Origin: Streptomyces sp. LHD-70
GTDB taxonomy: Bacteria > Actinomycetota > Actinomycetes > Streptomycetales > Streptomycetaceae
Length of the DNA stretch: 64,000 nt
Direction of reading: 5' to 3'
Assembly: GCF_031157275.1 (NCBI RefSeq)
Contig: NZ_JAVIFW010000015.1
Coordinates: forward strand, 62,001 to 126,000
Position 1 is the stretch's first letter. Each line of letters starts with the position of its first letter. Below are positions 34,449-43,423 of the stretch, piece by piece. Both the position numbers and the translations under genes were made by a program. Under the pieces are notes generated by a model. That model worked only from the letters and a program-made list of their open reading frames with translations. It was not told where the DNA came from and ran no database searches.

Positions 34449-35227
34449 GCGGTCTCTCCCTGCGAGTGGATCCAGGCCTTGGCAGCCGCGGCCCCTTCGG
34501 TGGCACGGTCGGTGGCCCCGTCGACGGTCAGGGGCTGAACGAAGGTGACACCGTCAGCGTCGTCGAACAGAGCCCCTTCGACGTTGCGGTTGGGGCGGGC
34601 ATCGGCGGCGAGGACGATTCCGTCGCACGTGATTCCGGTGACGTCGGCGCCGTTGTGTACTCGGACGCCTTCGACGCGGTGGGTGCCCAGGACTTCGATA
34701 CGACCGTCGGGGAACCGTTCGTCTGCCCAGTCGACATTGCCCAGGCCGAGGATGGTGCCCCCTCCGTGCCTGAGTTCGACGGCCAGGCGGGCGGCCCAGG
34801 TGTCGTGTCCGACGATCAGCGGGCGCTGCCAGAGGGCGACGCCGCTGGTGAGGAGGTGTTCGACGACCGTGGCCGGCAGGACGCCCGCGGGCCGCTGTCC
34901 GGTGATGCCGAGGTCGGCCTGGGTCGCGGGGCGGCGGCCCCCGGCGTAGAAGAGCCGGTCGCCGGACAGCCACTCGACGCCCAGAGGCGAGACCAACAGC
35001 AGCCTGCGGTCCTGCCAGCGCATCGCAATGGCGCCCAGGCGCAGCTCGACCCCGGCCGCCTCGGCCTGCGCGGTCAGCTTTTGCACATGTGGCTCGTCCC
35101 ACCCTGTCTCGCCCCCGGTGACGGGGATGCGATCGACGAGGACCACATGGGCGTTGGTGCCCTGGGCCAGGGCCAAGGCACAGCCCAGGCCACTGGGCCC
35201 GGCGCCGACGACAAAATAGGTGCTCAT
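34445..35227 (-). CDS. Small FAD/NAD(P)-binding oxidoreductase subunit
   Basis: The 260-residue protein starts STYFVVGAGPSGLGCALALA, the Rossmann dinucleotide fold, and later has RLFYAGGRRPATQADLGI and LIVGHDTWAARLAVELRHGG (second nucleotide fold), ending in a GIVLAADARPN redox-type segment. It is about 40 residues shorter than thioredoxin-reductase-like enzymes and lacks a CxxC. Four-base overlaps with both neighbours imply a stoichiometric complex with the DAO protein, as in GlpA/B-like or dye-linked dehydrogenases. Confidence 0.8.
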   Translation of the reverse strand: MSTYFVVGAGPSGLGCALALAQGTNAHVVLVDRIPVTGGETGWDEPHVQKLTAQAEAAGVELRLGAIAMRWQDRRLLLVSPLGVEWLSGDRLFYAGGRRPATQADLGITGQRPAGVLPATVVEHLLTSGVALWQRPLIVGHDTWAARLAVELRHGGGTILGLGNVDWADERFPDGRIEVLGTHRVEGVRVHNGADVTGITCDGIVLAADARPNRNVEGALFDDADGVTFVQPLTVDGATDRATEGAAAAKAWIHSQGETA

Positions 35228-36639
35228 GATCCGACGGTCCCTCGAGTGGTGTGCAGAACGGTCGCCGGATCAGCGCCGGTATGCAGAGCGGTCATGAAGG
35301 AGATTCCGGCCAGGCACAGCGACCCCTGGCAGCGGCCGTAGCCGGCGCCCGTGCGCTTGCGCACGCCCTCGATCGACCTAGCGGGCACCGGACCGGTGAG
35401 TGCTGCTTCGATCTCCGCAGAGCTGACTTGCTCGCAGGCGCACACGACCATCCCGGACAACGGGTTCTCCGCGACCAACTGCTCGGGGTGCTCACTGGTA
35501 CGCAACTTGGGTACGGGCGGGAGGACTTGCTGGGCGGAGGCGCTGTCCGGAGCGTCCAGGCCGGCCTTGCGCAGAAGATCGAGCGTGTAGTCGGCAGCGG
35601 CTGGGGAGATGCTCACTCCGGCCGAACGGTCCGTGCAGTGAACCAAGTTGGGGACCTCGGCGTCGAAACGGAGCCGGTGCTGCTCGTCGCCTGCGGGCCG
35701 GTTGGCCGCGAATGTCTTCATGACATAGGCGTCACGGACCTCCGGCACCAGCCGTGCGGCCTGCTCTACGACGGCCTCGATGGTCTCGGCGTCCGTGCTG
35801 CGGTCGTCCGGGTCTTCGATGTCGTGTGCGGTGGGCCCGAGGAGAACGGAGCCGTGTGTGGTCGGTACGACGTTGGTGCCCTTGGTGTCAGGCAGGTGGG
35901 TGCAGAACACGATCGACGACAGCCGCTGTCCGAATGAGCGGTCGACCACCGCGTACTGGCCCTTGCGGGGCCAGCTGATCAGCGGCTCGCCGCCGGCCAG
36001 ACGGCTGATTTCGGCCGCCCCCACCCCTGCCGCGTTCACCACGAAACGGGCTGTCAGCCGCGATCGGTTCGTGGTGACCAGGAGAACTTCGTCGCTGTCT
36101 CGGTCAACAGCGATCACCCGCTCCGCGAATCGGAAGTCGCATCCGTTCGTCGCGGCCAGCCGTGCGTAGGCGGCGGTCAGCCGCATGGGGTCGATGATGC
36201 CTTCATCGGGTAGGAGGAGTCCCGCTACGGCTTGCGGGCTGACCAGCGGTTCCCGTTCACGGACCTGCCCTGCTTCCAGGGCCTCGACGGCCACTCCGCA
36301 GGCGACGACTTCGTCGCGAGTGTGCTCAAGGCGTTCGGCCTCGTCGGCGTCCAGAGCGACCATGACCCCGCCGATCCGGCGGTACGGCACGTCAAGGCGG
36401 GTACACAGCTCCTCCCACAACGGCGCGCTCGCGTTGATCAGCTGGGTCTCCAGCGTCTCGGGGGCACCGTAATAGGAGACGGCCACGCCGGCGTTGCCCT
36501 TGGAGGCATGCTCCGCGACGTCGTTCTCGGCCTCGATCAGGCCGACGCGCACCTCGGTGCGAGCCAGCCGTTCAGCGACGGCTGTTCCGAGAACACCGCC
36601 CCCGACGATCAAGACGTCGTAGTCCGCTTGCGGCGACAT
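35224..36639 (-). CDS. FAD-dependent oxidoreductase (DAO/GlpA-like) with C-terminal BFD [2Fe-2S] domain
   Basis: 471 residues from ATG 36639 (ribosome site GTGAGG). Residues 1-370 are a DAO fold: YDVLIVGGGVLGTAVAERLA at the start, HASKGNAGVAVSYYGAPETL, and RFVVNAAGVGAAEISRLAGG. The last ~90 residues carry MVVCACEQVSSAEIEAAL and GAGYGRCQGSLC, four cysteines of a BFD-like [2Fe-2S] cluster. This layout matches the GlpA-like subunits that oxidise a polyol, polyol phosphate or 2-hydroxyacid and pass electrons onward. First gene of the six-gene operon. Confidence 0.87.
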   Translation of the reverse strand: MSPQADYDVLIVGGGVLGTAVAERLARTEVRVGLIEAENDVAEHASKGNAGVAVSYYGAPETLETQLINASAPLWEELCTRLDVPYRRIGGVMVALDADEAERLEHTRDEVVACGVAVEALEAGQVREREPLVSPQAVAGLLLPDEGIIDPMRLTAAYARLAATNGCDFRFAERVIAVDRDSDEVLLVTTNRSRLTARFVVNAAGVGAAEISRLAGGEPLISWPRKGQYAVVDRSFGQRLSSIVFCTHLPDTKGTNVVPTTHGSVLLGPTAHDIEDPDDRSTDAETIEAVVEQAARLVPEVRDAYVMKTFAANRPAGDEQHRLRFDAEVPNLVHCTDRSAGVSISPAAADYTLDLLRKAGLDAPDSASAQQVLPPVPKLRTSEHPEQLVAENPLSGMVVCACEQVSSAEIEAALTGPVPARSIEGVRKRTGAGYGRCQGSLCLAGISFMTALHTGADPATVLHTTRGTVGS

Positions 36640-36724
36640 CGTGGACCTCACTTCCCCGGGACCCCTGCGAGCCGCCGGGATTCCCCATCCAGTGGGACAA
36701 ATACAACTCTTCGATCGGGCTTTA

Positions 36725-36778
36725 TGTTCATTCAAACGCTCGATCGCTCTGCAATGAACACTAAACACCCAATGAACG
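36725..36778. promoter_or_regulatory. Putative DeoR operator cluster in the divergent promoter
   Basis: Within an unusually AT-rich stretch lie TGTTCATT (36725-36732), AATGAACA (36753-36760, its exact complement) and AATGAACG (36771-36778). Similar elements flank the spacer before the DeoR gene at 38588-38629. It sits between the leftward oxidoreductase operon (start 36639) and the rightward permease (start 37035); the rest of this ~395-base spacer holds no gene. Confidence 0.6.
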
Positions 36779-37034
36779 AACACGCAACCCTTGACAAGTG
36801 AACCTCTCAGGTGTTCGCTTACGTCTACTTCGAAAAGGTGCGCCAGGTCACACTTGCCGTGACTGGTTGCCCGGAGGGTCAGTAGTCGCAATACACACCA
36901 GAGCAGCGCAACACGCACCTCTGGGCCGGGGATGCCCGCACGCGTCACTGATCCGATGCAGCGCGGAAGAGGATCGAGGCGCGTATCCGCAGCGCGACGC
37001 CAGTGCCCGATCCCCGAAGAGAAGGGCACGCGTG

Positions 37035-38561
37035 ATGACGCAGCCTCTTTCCGACGAGAACTCACCCGCCACAAGGCGCACGACTCCCGGCCCTCCTCAC
37101 CCGCAGGAACGCCGGGCGACGCGCCAGGACCACGGCCTGGAGAAGAACGCCCTCGGGGCGCCCGCGATCGTCTTCTACATCATTGCCGCGGCTTCACCGC
37201 TGACCGGCGTGGTCGCGATCGTGCCGATCATGATCGGCACAGGGAACGGCGTCGGCACGCCCGCCAGCTTTCTGATCGCGGCCTGCCTGCTCCTGGTGTT
37301 CGCCGTCGGCTACCTGGCGATGAGTCGGCACGTCACCAATGCCGGTGCCCTGTACGCGTACGTCACCATGGGGCTGGGCCGCACACCCGGCCTTGGAACG
37401 GCATCCGTCACGGTCTTCGCGTACAGCTGTATCCAGTTCTCGCTGTACGGCGGATTCGGCTACTACCTGTCGTCGCTGCTCAACCGAGCCACCGGCGCGT
37501 CCGTCCCCTGGTGGACCTGCGCGGCGTTCGCGATGCTCTGCTGTCTCCTCATCGGGCTGCGCGGCGTGCACGCGGGTGGCAGAGTGCTCGGCGTCCTGAT
37601 CTGCCTCGAATGCGCCATGCTCCTCACCCTCGGGCTTGGAGTGATCTTCCACCCCAACTCCTCGACACCAACCGACTTCAGTGCCGAACCGTTCACCCTT
37701 CCGGCGATCGCCGCCGCAGGCGTGGGCATCTCCATCATGTTCGCCCAAACGACCTTCATCGGCTTCGAAGGCAGTGCCATCTACAGCGAGGAGGCCAAGA
37801 AGCCGTCCCGCACCATCCCGCGGGCCACGTACTTCTCTGTCGTCTTCATGGCTGTCGTCTACGCCGTCACGTCCTACCTCATCATCGCCGGCACTGGCAC
37901 CGACAAGGCCCAGAGCATCGCCCAGAGGGAATCCGGCAGCCTGGTGTTCTTCGTCAGCGACCGTGCCATGGGCTCCTGGGCCTCGGACGTGTTCCAGGTG
38001 TTGATCATCACGTCAATCTTCGCGGCGATCGTCACCTTCCACAACAACCTCTCCCGATACCTCTATGCGCTGGGCCGACAAGGGCTGGTGTGGGAGCGCC
38101 TCGGACATACGCTTCCGGGTCGCAGGACGCCCTACATCGCAGCGATCGCCCAGACCGCAAGCGCCGCCGTCGTAGTCGGTCTGTTCGCCGTGCTGGGCCT
38201 GGATCCCTACACGACGCTCTTCACCTGGCTGGCAGGCATCGGGACCGTCGGCATCATCGGCGCCCAGGTCGTTGCCGCCCTTGCGATCCTCGTGTTCTTC
38301 CGCCGTACCAAGGTGGACCAGCGCACATGGCACACTCGCATCGCACCGGCGATCGCCGTCGCCGGAATGATGGGCATGTTCATCGTGGCCCTCTCCAGCC
38401 TCGACCTGCTGCTGGGCGCCTCTACCGGTCTGACCGCACTCCTGGTGGGGCTCCTCGCCCTCAGCGCCGCCGCAGGAACCGGGTACGCCTTCTGGCTACG
38501 CCGCCACTCTGCCGAAAAATACGAGCGGATGCGGATCATGCTCTCCACGAAGGATTCTTGA
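37035..38561 (+). CDS. APC-superfamily amino acid/amine permease
   Basis: 508 residues from ATG 37035; upstream in-frame sequence has no family match. After a hydrophilic ~38-residue N terminus it has about 12 membrane segments, with GAPAIVFYIIAAASPLTGVV as TM1, AGALYAYVTMGLGRTPGLG, FIGFEGSAIYSEEAKKPSRT (an APC consensus loop) and NNLSRYLYALGRQGLVWERL. It should import an amino acid, amine or similar solute. Divergent from the FAD/aldolase operon and followed by the DeoR gene, it is probably the uptake system of that pathway. Confidence 0.9.
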   Translation: MTQPLSDENSPATRRTTPGPPHPQERRATRQDHGLEKNALGAPAIVFYIIAAASPLTGVVAIVPIMIGTGNGVGTPASFLIAACLLLVFAVGYLAMSRHVTNAGALYAYVTMGLGRTPGLGTASVTVFAYSCIQFSLYGGFGYYLSSLLNRATGASVPWWTCAAFAMLCCLLIGLRGVHAGGRVLGVLICLECAMLLTLGLGVIFHPNSSTPTDFSAEPFTLPAIAAAGVGISIMFAQTTFIGFEGSAIYSEEAKKPSRTIPRATYFSVVFMAVVYAVTSYLIIAGTGTDKAQSIAQRESGSLVFFVSDRAMGSWASDVFQVLIITSIFAAIVTFHNNLSRYLYALGRQGLVWERLGHTLPGRRTPYIAAIAQTASAAVVVGLFAVLGLDPYTTLFTWLAGIGTVGIIGAQVVAALAILVFFRRTKVDQRTWHTRIAPAIAVAGMMGMFIVALSSLDLLLGASTGLTALLVGLLALSAAAGTGYAFWLRRHSAEKYERMRIMLSTKDS

Positions 38562-38587
38562 CAGGCCGACCAAACACCTCGCACCGG

Positions 38588-38629
38588 CAATGTTCGTTCG
38601 ACCATGGAATGGTGAACGTGCGAACATTG
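38588..38629. promoter_or_regulatory. Putative DeoR operator upstream of the DeoR gene
   Basis: CAATGTTCG at 38588-38596 and its exact complement CGAACATTG at 38621-38629 form an interrupted palindrome; internal GTTCGTTCG and GTGAACG repeat the half-site. The site lies in the 275-base spacer between permease and DeoR gene, so autoregulation is likely. Confidence 0.65.
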
Positions 38630-38836
38630 CTGGTGCGCGGGCGCGTGCCCGCCGCTCTAAGGGAACCACCCCACACAGGAGGCCGAGTCAGTGATCGACC
38701 CATGGCACGTCGGGCCAGCCCACGCATGTCCCGCCAACCCCTCGGCAGGCCCACGCAGAGCCTCCACACCTGCCGGAACCGCTTCCGGCAGGATCATCGC
38801 CGAAGCCACGCTTCCCGAGAAGAGCGAGGGTTAGAG

Positions 38837-39634
38837 GTGTCCGCACCGCAATCAGACGGCACGCGCTGGGACGCCCCCTCGCGCCGAGGGCGGATCCTGG
38901 AGATTCTCGACACCGAGGACTTCGTCAGCGTGAAGGACCTGTCCGAGGAGTTCGGCCTCACCGAAATGTCGGTCAGGCGCGACCTCACCGCCATGGTGAA
39001 CGAGGGCCTCATCACCCGGGTCCGCGGCGGCGCCTCCAAACCGCCGGCTACCGCCGGCTCCCCCCAGTACTCCCAGGCGGCCAGCCGCAACGCGCACGCC
39101 AAGCGCCTCATCGCTGCCCGCGCGGTGGAGCTGATCGACCCGGGTTCCTCGCTGTTCTTCTACTCCGGAACCACCGTGGCACGCGTCGCCGCGAGCCTCC
39201 CCAAGGACCTGCACTCCACCCTCACCATCGCCACGAACTCGCTGCCCGTCATCGAAGAGGTCAGCACCTGGCAAGATCCACACCTCGTGGCTGTCGGGGG
39301 AACCTATCTCCCCTCGTACATGACATTCGTCGGCCCTCAGGCCGTCCAAGCGGTCGAAGGCATGAACACCTCCGTGGCGGTCATCGGATGCGACGGTCTG
39401 AGCGCCGACGGTGGACTCACCACTCCTCACCAACTCGTCGCAGAGATCGGTGCCACCATCGCCCGTCAAGCCGCCCGCACCATCGTCGTCGCCGACTCCA
39501 GCAAGATCGGCAAACGTGGATTCACGCAGATTGCGCCCATCAGTGCCGTCAACGTTCTGGTCACCGACGCCGGTGCTGACGAAAAGGAACTCGACCGGCT
39601 GCGGGAAGCTGGCATCGACATCGTCATCGCCTAG
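38837..39634 (+). CDS. DeoR/GlpR-family sugar-metabolism repressor
   Basis: 265 residues from GTG 38837 (VSAPQSDGTRWDAPSRRGRI). The DeoR HTH is at residues ~17-60 (ILEILDTEDFVSVKDLSEEF, LTEMSVRRDLTAM, RVRGGAS). The C-terminal DeoRC sugar-phosphate sensor has FYSGTTVARVAASLP, TIATNSLPVIEEV, and the VADSSKIGKRGF motif. Such repressors respond to phosphorylated sugars, here plausibly the FGGY kinase product. Operator-like repeats occur upstream of this gene and in the divergent operon promoter. Confidence 0.9.
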   Translation: MSAPQSDGTRWDAPSRRGRILEILDTEDFVSVKDLSEEFGLTEMSVRRDLTAMVNEGLITRVRGGASKPPATAGSPQYSQAASRNAHAKRLIAARAVELIDPGSSLFFYSGTTVARVAASLPKDLHSTLTIATNSLPVIEEVSTWQDPHLVAVGGTYLPSYMTFVGPQAVQAVEGMNTSVAVIGCDGLSADGGLTTPHQLVAEIGATIARQAARTIVVADSSKIGKRGFTQIAPISAVNVLVTDAGADEKELDRLREAGIDIVIA

Positions 39635-39878
39635 CGAGCTCGTGCATGGTTGGCGGTGGTGCGTACGGAACTGGGCAGTCCTCGTCCGGCGGGTCGGGTG
39701 CGGTCATGGGCGCTGCCCAACAGACCCGCCAGGCGCTGCTGCCCGCCCGAATGCCGACCGCCGGCCCAACTCCCCACCCCTCAGACCAGGTTGGAAAGGT
39801 CGTCCCAGCGGGACCTCAGCGAGGCGGACTCGGCCTGCCGTCCGCCCACGACCAGGTGGGACGCCGAGCGAATCAGGC

Positions 39879-40988
39879 TCACACCGCTGTGGTGCCGAGC
39901 CTGAACCGGGGGTTGGGGCCTGACTCGCCCACCGCGAGGTCGGCCAGCATGCGGCCGAGGAGCGGCGTGAACTTGAAGCCGTGCCCCGAGCAGGCCGTGC
40001 CGATCACCAGGGGGCCGATCCGGTCGAGTAGGAAGTCCTCGTCGGCGGTGTTGGTGTAGAGGCAGGTCGTCTCGCTGCTGACCGTCGGCTCGACGCCCGG
40101 AAGGTGCTCGGCTGCGAACCCCAGGACTCGGCGACGCGCGTCCGCGTCGACGACACCGTCACGACCGTCCGGGGTCACCTCGCGCCCGCCGAGGTGTTCA
40201 GCCACCTTCACGCCTTCGTCAGCGGTCGGCATGCCGTACACGATGCCGCCGTCCTCACCCTGGAAGCTGAAGGCGGGCCATATGTCCGAGGGGGCGCGGG
40301 GCGGTAGATGGAAGACCTGCTCCTGAGTGACCGTCAGCTCGGGGAGCTTCACCACGTGGTCGAGGAGCCGGCTCGTCCATGGGCCCACCGTGACGACGGC
40401 GACCGGCGCGGTGAACGTGCCGGACGGGGTGTGGGCGCGCGCCCGGTCCGCGTCGACCTCCAGTGCCGTCACGGGGGTGGAGTGCCTGATGTCGCAGCCG
40501 AACCGCTCCGCCTGACGCTGTAGGGCCGGCAGCGTCGCGTCGGGGTCGACGCGCGACGCGCCCGGGTGGAACAGCACATCACCCGGAAGACGAAGCTGCG
40601 GCCAGCGCCCGGCGGCCTCCGCCTCCGTGAGCCGCTCGAACGCGGCTCCCTCGGCGGTGAGCGCGGCGGCCGCGCGATCGAGCCGGTCGGTGCGGCCTCC
40701 GTCGACCGCGCCGACCGTGGTGATCAGGTCAGCGCCCGTCTCCGATTCGAGCTGATCCCACATGCGCAGCGCTTCCACCGCCATCCCCACGTACAGCGGG
40801 TCGGGGTAGGCGAGCCGCAGCAGACGCGACCGGCCGTGCGAACTCCCGCGCCGGTGGCCGGGTTCGAAGCGTTCCAGAAGGCAGACGCGGTGGCCGAGTG
40901 AGGCGAGCTGCCAGGCGGTGGCCGACCCGGCGGCGCCGCCGCCGATGACGAGCACGTCGTATGCGCGTGAGGGCCTGGGCAGGGTCAT
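39879..40988 (-). CDS. Monomeric sarcosine oxidase/N-methyl amino acid oxidase-like flavoprotein
   Basis: 369 residues. The N terminus YDVLIVGGGAAGSATAWQLA binds FAD; SSHGRSRLLRLAYPDPLYV is typical of the MSOX/N-methyltryptophan oxidase group. SSETTCLYTNTADEDFLLDR contains the Cys that forms the covalent 8alpha-S-cysteinyl FAD bond in MSOX, and ACSGHGFKFTPLLGRMLADL follows. It oxidatively demethylates a secondary N-methyl amino acid, giving formaldehyde and H2O2. It is the last gene of the leftward Rieske/ABC operon, 116 bases after the reductase. Confidence 0.88.
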   Translation of the reverse strand: MTLPRPSRAYDVLVIGGGAAGSATAWQLASLGHRVCLLERFEPGHRRGSSHGRSRLLRLAYPDPLYVGMAVEALRMWDQLESETGADLITTVGAVDGGRTDRLDRAAAALTAEGAAFERLTEAEAAGRWPQLRLPGDVLFHPGASRVDPDATLPALQRQAERFGCDIRHSTPVTALEVDADRARAHTPSGTFTAPVAVVTVGPWTSRLLDHVVKLPELTVTQEQVFHLPPRAPSDIWPAFSFQGEDGGIVYGMPTADEGVKVAEHLGGREVTPDGRDGVVDADARRRVLGFAAEHLPGVEPTVSSETTCLYTNTADEDFLLDRIGPLVIGTACSGHGFKFTPLLGRMLADLAVGESGPNPRFRLGTTAV

Positions 40989-41104
40989 GTCGATGAGGTT
41001 CCTCTCCGTGTTCGATGCGTTCGGCCAGTGGCGGAGTCACACTGCGATCCGGTCTCGGTGTCTTCGATACGTCGACGCTCCCGGGCCGAGCCCGGAGGCA
41101 GGGG

Positions 41105-42076
41105 TCAGAGGTCCAGGGCGAGGCGCGGTCCGCGGGCCCGGCCGACGCAGATCATCATCGTGTCGTTCGCGGCGCGTTCTTCCGGTGACAGAAGGCTGTC
41201 CCGGTGGTCGGGAACCCCGGCGACCACCTTCGTCTCGCAGGTGCCGCAGATGCCCTCCCGGCAGGAGTTCGGCACGTCGATCCCGTGGTCCTCCAGCGCG
41301 TCCAGGATCGATCGGCCGGCCGGCACGGTGACGCTGCGACCGGTCCGGCGCAGGACCACTTCGAACGCTTCATCGTCCGTTGCGTCCACGTCGTGCACCT
41401 TCGCCGTGAAGCGCTCCGCGTGGAGCGTGCCGGGCGGCCAGGTCCCACACACCTGCTCCACGGCGGCCAGCAGCGGTTCAGGGCCGCAGCAGAACACCGA
41501 CGTGCCCGACGCAGGCGGCCCCAGGTAGGCATCCAGGTCGAGAAGCCCGTACTCGTCCTGCGGCCGAACCAGGACGCGCTCGCCGTGCCGGGAGAGGTCC
41601 GCCAGGAAGGCCATGCTCGACCGGGACCGGCCGCCGTACAGCAGGGACCAGTCGGCACCGGAGGAGGCGACGCTCTCGATCATCGGGAGAAGCGGGGTGA
41701 TCCCGATGCCTCCGGCGATGAACCGGTACCGGAGGGCGGTGTCTTCGGGGAGTGCGAAGTTGTTGCGTGGGCCGGTGACATCGACGTGGTCACCGGGGCG
41801 CAGGACTTCGTGCACCTCGCGCGAGCCGCCGCGCGACACAGGTTCCCGCAGGACCGAGAGGCGCCAGATGGACCGGTCGGCGGGGGAACCGCTGAGCGAG
41901 TACTGGCGGGTAAGGCCGTTCGGCAGGTGCAGGTCCAGATGCGCTCCCGGTGTCCAGGGCGGCAGGTGCGCGCCGTCGGCCCGGGACAGGTGGACGGAGA
42001 GCACGCCCTCGGCTTCCCACACCAGTGCGGTCACGCGCAGGCGCAACGACTGTTCGTCGCCCGGCGCCCGCATCAC
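41105..42076 (-). CDS. PDR/VanB-family oxidoreductase (Rieske oxygenase reductase)
   Basis: About 323 residues. The FMN-binding part has LTRQYSLSGSPADRSIWRLS, the NAD part has FIAGGIGITPLLPMI and VFCCGPEPLLAAVEQV, and the C-terminal plant-type ferredoxin domain has DVPNSCREGICGTCETKV with the fourth Cys in MMICVGRA. This is the one-protein reductase of class IA Rieske oxygenases. The start is GTG 42076 or ATG 42073; both overlap the preceding stop. Its oxygenase partner is probably the Rieske protein at 46555, at the other end of the operon. Confidence 0.92.
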   Translation of the reverse strand: MMRAPGDEQSLRLRVTALVWEAEGVLSVHLSRADGAHLPPWTPGAHLDLHLPNGLTRQYSLSGSPADRSIWRLSVLREPVSRGGSREVHEVLRPGDHVDVTGPRNNFALPEDTALRYRFIAGGIGITPLLPMIESVASSGADWSLLYGGRSRSSMAFLADLSRHGERVLVRPQDEYGLLDLDAYLGPPASGTSVFCCGPEPLLAAVEQVCGTWPPGTLHAERFTAKVHDVDATDDEAFEVVLRRTGRSVTVPAGRSILDALEDHGIDVPNSCREGICGTCETKVVAGVPDHRDSLLSPEERAANDTMMICVGRARGPRLALDL

Positions 42077-42552
42077 GGCACCCAGCCCAAGACGCCGTGT
42101 CCGGCCGCGCCAAGCCGGACGACCGCGACCTGTGAGTCCGCGCCGTCCGGCCGGCGCAGGTTCACCCGCATGGGATCGTCGCCCTCGAGCACCATCGCGT
42201 CGGAGTCGGCCAGCAGGTGCCGGTCCTCGACCAGGACGTGGCCGCCCGAGGCGATCAGGACCACCAGTTCGTTCTCTCCGCGGTGCACCGTCGGCGCACC
42301 ACTCGGGTCGACGAACTCCACGGCAGGGACGACGGACCCGGTGTCGGCGGAGACCTCCAGGGTCGCGCCGCCCGGCAGTGCCTCGGCGATCCGGCGCACC
42401 GCGGGCGGTGGTTCAGGACGCTCCTCGGCGTCGGTCAGCAGCTGTATCTGCCACTGCCACCGTTCACGTCGCGGGGTGTCCGGGGACGCGGCGACCTCCC
42501 GGCAGCCGACGGCCACCCGCCGATGAGCGTTGGCGCGCAGCACGAGCCTCAT
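42073..42552 (-). CDS. Hypothetical cupin-like protein, weakly HutD-like
   Basis: 159 residues from ATG 42552 with GGAGG eight bases upstream. The sequence (ERWQWQIQLLTDAEERPEPP, AVEFVDPSGAP, NELVVLIASGGHVLVEDRHL, SQVAVVRLGAAGHGVL) has the beta-rich, acidic pattern of small cupin-fold proteins; the RWxW-IQL start loosely recalls HutD. It lies between the ABC ATPase and the reductase and overlaps the latter, so it belongs to the operon. No active-site motif is seen. Confidence 0.6.
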   Translation of the reverse strand: MRLVLRANAHRRVAVGCREVAASPDTPRRERWQWQIQLLTDAEERPEPPPAVRRIAEALPGGATLEVSADTGSVVPAVEFVDPSGAPTVHRGENELVVLIASGGHVLVEDRHLLADSDAMVLEGDDPMRVNLRRPDGADSQVAVVRLGAAGHGVLGWVP

Positions 42553-42604
42553 CGTCGTACCTCCTTCCGTCTGGTGAGGGGTCGTCCTTGGCCGGCGAGG
42601 GTTG

Positions 42605-43423
42605 TCATCGCACGGCCGCCAGGAAGGCCTTCGTCCGTGGGTGCTGGGGCTCCGTGATGACCTGTTTCGCCGGTCCCACCTCGACCGCCTGTCCCGCGTC
42701 GAAGAAGACGACCCGGTCGGCGACGTCACGGGCGAAGCCCATCTCATGGGTGACGACGATCATGGTCATGCCGGATTCGGCGAGGTCGCGCATCACGGTG
42801 AGGACGTCACCGACGAGTTCGGGGTCGAGTGCCGACGTCGGTTCGTCGAAGAGCATCAGCTTGGGGCGCATGCACAGGGCGCGGGCGATCGCGACGCGCT
42901 GCTGCTGGCCGCCGGACAGATGGCGGGGGTAGGCGTCGGCCTTGTCGGCGAGCCCCACCTGTTCGAGCAGGGCGAGGGCCCGCCCGGTGGCCTCGGCCCT
43001 GGGCTCCTTGAGTGCCCGCAGCGGTGCCTCGATGAGGTTCTGGAGGACCGTCATGTGAGGGAAGAGGTTGAAGTGCTGGAAGACCATGCCGATCTCGGTG
43101 CGCTGCCTGCAGATCTCCCGGTCGCCGAGTTCGTGCAGTTTGCTGCCGCGCCGCTGGTAGCCCACGACCTGTCCGCCGACCCAGATGCGGCCGCCGTCGA
43201 CGGTCTCCAGATGGTTGATGCAGCGCAGAAAGGTGCTCTTGCCCGAGCCCGAGGGACCGATGAGACACACCACCTCGCCGCGCCGGACCTCCAGATCCAC
43301 ACCCTTGAGGACTTCGAGCGGCCCGAAGCGTTTGCGGACCTTTTCGGCGCGCACCATCGGGGGTTCCTGTTCCGCAGTGAGGTCCGCTGCGGCTCCCCGC
43401 CGGACCGTGTCGGGTCTGTTCAT
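42605..43423 (-). CDS. Polar amino acid ABC transporter ATP-binding protein
   Basis: 272 residues from ATG 43423, overlapping the permease stop by four bases. Walker A GPSGSGKST is at residues 56-64, then the Q-loop VFQHFNLFPHMTVLQN, signature LSGGQQQRVAIARAL, Walker B LMLFDEPTSALDPE and the H-loop VVTHEMGFARDVAD. It closely follows the HisP/GlnQ pattern of PAAT importers. Confidence 0.94.
   Translation of the reverse strand: MNRPDTVRRGAAADLTAEQEPPMVRAEKVRKRFGPLEVLKGVDLEVRRGEVVCLIGPSGSGKSTFLRCINHLETVDGGRIWVGGQVVGYQRRGSKLHELGDREICRQRTEIGMVFQHFNLFPHMTVLQNLIEAPLRALKEPRAEATGRALALLEQVGLADKADAYPRHLSGGQQQRVAIARALCMRPKLMLFDEPTSALDPELVGDVLTVMRDLAESGMTMIVVTHEMGFARDVADRVVFFDAGQAVEVGPAKQVITEPQHPRTKAFLAAVR

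Noticed and set aside
36932..38836. Rightward 635-codon extension in front of the DeoR protein
   Set aside because: It overlaps the APC permease gene in another frame and is Arg/His/Pro-rich. The DeoR homology begins at GTG 38837.
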